A DNA stretch of 7,203 nt from Coprobacter secundus. GTDB lineage: Bacteria; Bacteroidota; Bacteroidia; Bacteroidales; Coprobacteraceae. Position 1 is the first letter of the stretch. Each line of letters starts with the position of its first letter. The stretch is taken from assembly GCA_000803105.1 (NCBI GenBank), contig JTDA01000036.1, forward strand, positions 1-7,203, written 5' to 3'. The notes under the pieces were generated by a model. The model searched no databases and had not been told where the DNA came from. It was given only the letters and a program-made list of their open reading frames with translations. Shown here piece by piece: positions 5,926 through 7,203 of this stretch. The position numbers and the translations under genes are program-made.

Positions 5926-7089
5926 ATGAGAAACAAAGCAACCCTCACACTCGCCTCCATCTACTTCGCATACTTCATCATGGGGCTCGTCGACATCGTA
6001 GGCATATCAGCCAACTACGTCAAAGAAGACTTCCGGCTCAACGAGTCCATGACATCCTTCCTCCCCATGATGGCATTCATCAGCTTTGCCTTCCTGGCCA
6101 TACCCTCCGGGCTGCTCATGAACCGTATCGGCAGGAAAAACAGCGTCCTGCTCAGCTTCATCATCACACTCGCCGCCATGCTCGTACCCCTCACCGGCTA
6201 CACATTCACACACATGCTCATAGCATTCGCATTGGCAGGCATAGGCAACACCCTCATGCAAACCTCCGTAAATCCCCTGCTCGGCGATGTCGTAGACCCC
6301 CGACACCTCACCTCCTCACTCACATTAGGGCAATTCTTCAGGTCAGCATCATCGGCCCTCGGGCCCTCCCTTCTCGCCCTCGTCCTGCTCATCTCCGACA
6401 ACTGGAAAAACATATTCATCCTCTACTGCACCATCACGCTGGCAGCCACCCTCTGGCTGTGGAAAATGCCCATACAAGAAAAAAGAGCCCCCGGACAAAC
6501 CGGCAACAAGTCCCTGCTCCCCCTCCTCACCGACAAGTACATCCTGCTCCTCTTCACATCCCTCTTCCTCTTCGTCGGAATCGACGTAGCCATGAACGTC
6601 TACACACCCCGGTTCCTCATCACGCACAGCCACTTCAGCCTCAAAGAAGCCGGGCTCGGCCCCACCCTCTACTTCACCGCACGCATCATCGGCTCGTTGC
6701 TCGGAGCATGGATACTCGTACGCTATCCCGCCCGCAAACTACTGCAAATCATCCTCATCACAGGCACACTCACATTCCTCTCCATGATGCTCATGCCCCA
6801 CAACACCCCCTGGGTACTCACCAGCATATTCATCACAGGACTCATGTGTGCCAACATCTTCTCCATACTCCTCTCACTGGCACTCCAGCACAAACCCCGG
6901 CAAGCCAACGAAATATCGGGACTGATGATTATGGCCGTCTCCGGAGGAGCCATAATACCCCTGCTTATCGGCTATATCAACGACCTCACACAATCCACAC
7001 AAGGAATGTACACGATATTCGCCTGCTTCCTGCTGCTCACCATCGCCTCATTCCTGCTCGCCCCAATCCCCAAATCCACCCCCCGATAA
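5926..7089 (+). CDS. MFS transporter, FucP/GluP-like (fucose:H+ symporter family)
   Basis: This is a predicted 387-residue inner-membrane MFS transporter with about twelve spans in two halves, joined by a hydrophilic loop at about 181-204. GLLMNRIGRKNS (62-73) is the MFS loop 2-3 signature. GIGNTLMQTSVNPLLGDVV (105-123) matches the FHS-type helix-4 motif in which an Asn-Pro pair follows a polar residue. Asp23 in the first span (GLVDIVG) may correspond to the acidic helix-1 residue of FucP. Family members take up L-fucose, glucose, galactose or other sugars by proton symport; the substrate here is unresolved. The open frame extends back to 5449 within the preceding gene, but those residues are an Arg/His/Pro-rich shadow. 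ATG 5926 gives a proper N-terminus (MRNKATLTLASIYFAYF). The size is on the short side for FHS transporters (about 400-440). No sugar-catabolic enzymes or regulator are nearby to suggest a ligand. Confidence 0.85.
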   Translation: MRNKATLTLASIYFAYFIMGLVDIVGISANYVKEDFRLNESMTSFLPMMAFISFAFLAIPSGLLMNRIGRKNSVLLSFIITLAAMLVPLTGYTFTHMLIAFALAGIGNTLMQTSVNPLLGDVVDPRHLTSSLTLGQFFRSASSALGPSLLALVLLISDNWKNIFILYCTITLAATLWLWKMPIQEKRAPGQTGNKSLLPLLTDKYILLLFTSLFLFVGIDVAMNVYTPRFLITHSHFSLKEAGLGPTLYFTARIIGSLLGAWILVRYPARKLLQIILITGTLTFLSMMLMPHNTPWVLTSIFITGLMCANIFSILLSLALQHKPRQANEISGLMIMAVSGGAIIPLLIGYINDLTQSTQGMYTIFACFLLLTIASFLLAPIPKSTPR

Positions 7090-7203
7090 AAGCACCACCA
7101 AAGACAAAAACATAGAAACTTCCCCTCCGGAGAGCAGAAGCCAAGACTACACCCCCCTCATTACCAAGCAAAAAGCAGCATCCCAACCTCCCCTCTCGAA
7201 AAG
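7090..7203. other. Intergenic sequence with no recognised gene
   Basis: These 114 bases to the window end contain no start with a plausible reading frame on either strand. I count 45 A, 42 C, 15 G and 12 T on the + strand, a strong A+C bias. The palindrome CTCCGGAG (7125-7132), flanked by CTTC (7119-7122) and GAAG (7137-7140), could form a bulged hairpin downstream of the transporter gene. It has no T-run, so a terminator call is not supported. Confidence 0.4.

Overview
The window looks like a stretch of chromosome from a Gram-negative member of the Bacteroidetes, most likely order Bacteroidales. Three things point that way. Protein content matches: a bifunctional-nuclease/UVR protein, a Cys-type KdsA for lipopolysaccharide Kdo, and an FHS-type sugar transporter. 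The one recognisable promoter box is TATATTTG (167-174), a match to the Bacteroidetes -7 element TAnnTTTG. Starts are preceded by A-rich, Shine-Dalgarno-poor leaders. A genus close to Barnesiella or Coprobacter would fit the mix of moderate GC and A/C-ending codons, but that is only a guess.

Seven protein genes, all on the + strand, fill almost the whole window. Positions 1-217 are a leader with a probable promoter. Positions 218-3475 hold a BFN-domain nuclease with a C-terminal UVR motif, an MFS nucleoside permease of the NupG/XapB type, and a concentrative nucleoside transporter (CNT/NupC type). Positions 3584-5118 hold rsmE (16S rRNA m3U1498 methyltransferase) and kdsA (Kdo-8-phosphate synthase), only 14 bases apart. 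Positions 5201-7089 hold a small polytopic membrane protein with Mpv17/PMP22-like character and a FucP/GluP-like MFS transporter, 17 bases apart. Positions 7090-7203 show no gene.

Functionally, the first block suggests nucleic-acid turnover linked to nucleoside uptake. The second pairs ribosome modification with outer-membrane glycolipid synthesis. The third is probably a transport pair of unknown substrate. All genes have a common orientation, gaps are short and there is no convincing terminator, so one or a few polycistronic transcripts are likely. There is no RNA gene, mobile element, CRISPR array or obvious foreign insert. Most genes are recognisable housekeeping or transport families. 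The less ordinary points are the BFN/nucleoside-importer neighbourhood, the Mpv17-like protein, a structured spacer after kdsA, and a very strong A+C bias of the + strand that reaches into the intergenic DNA.
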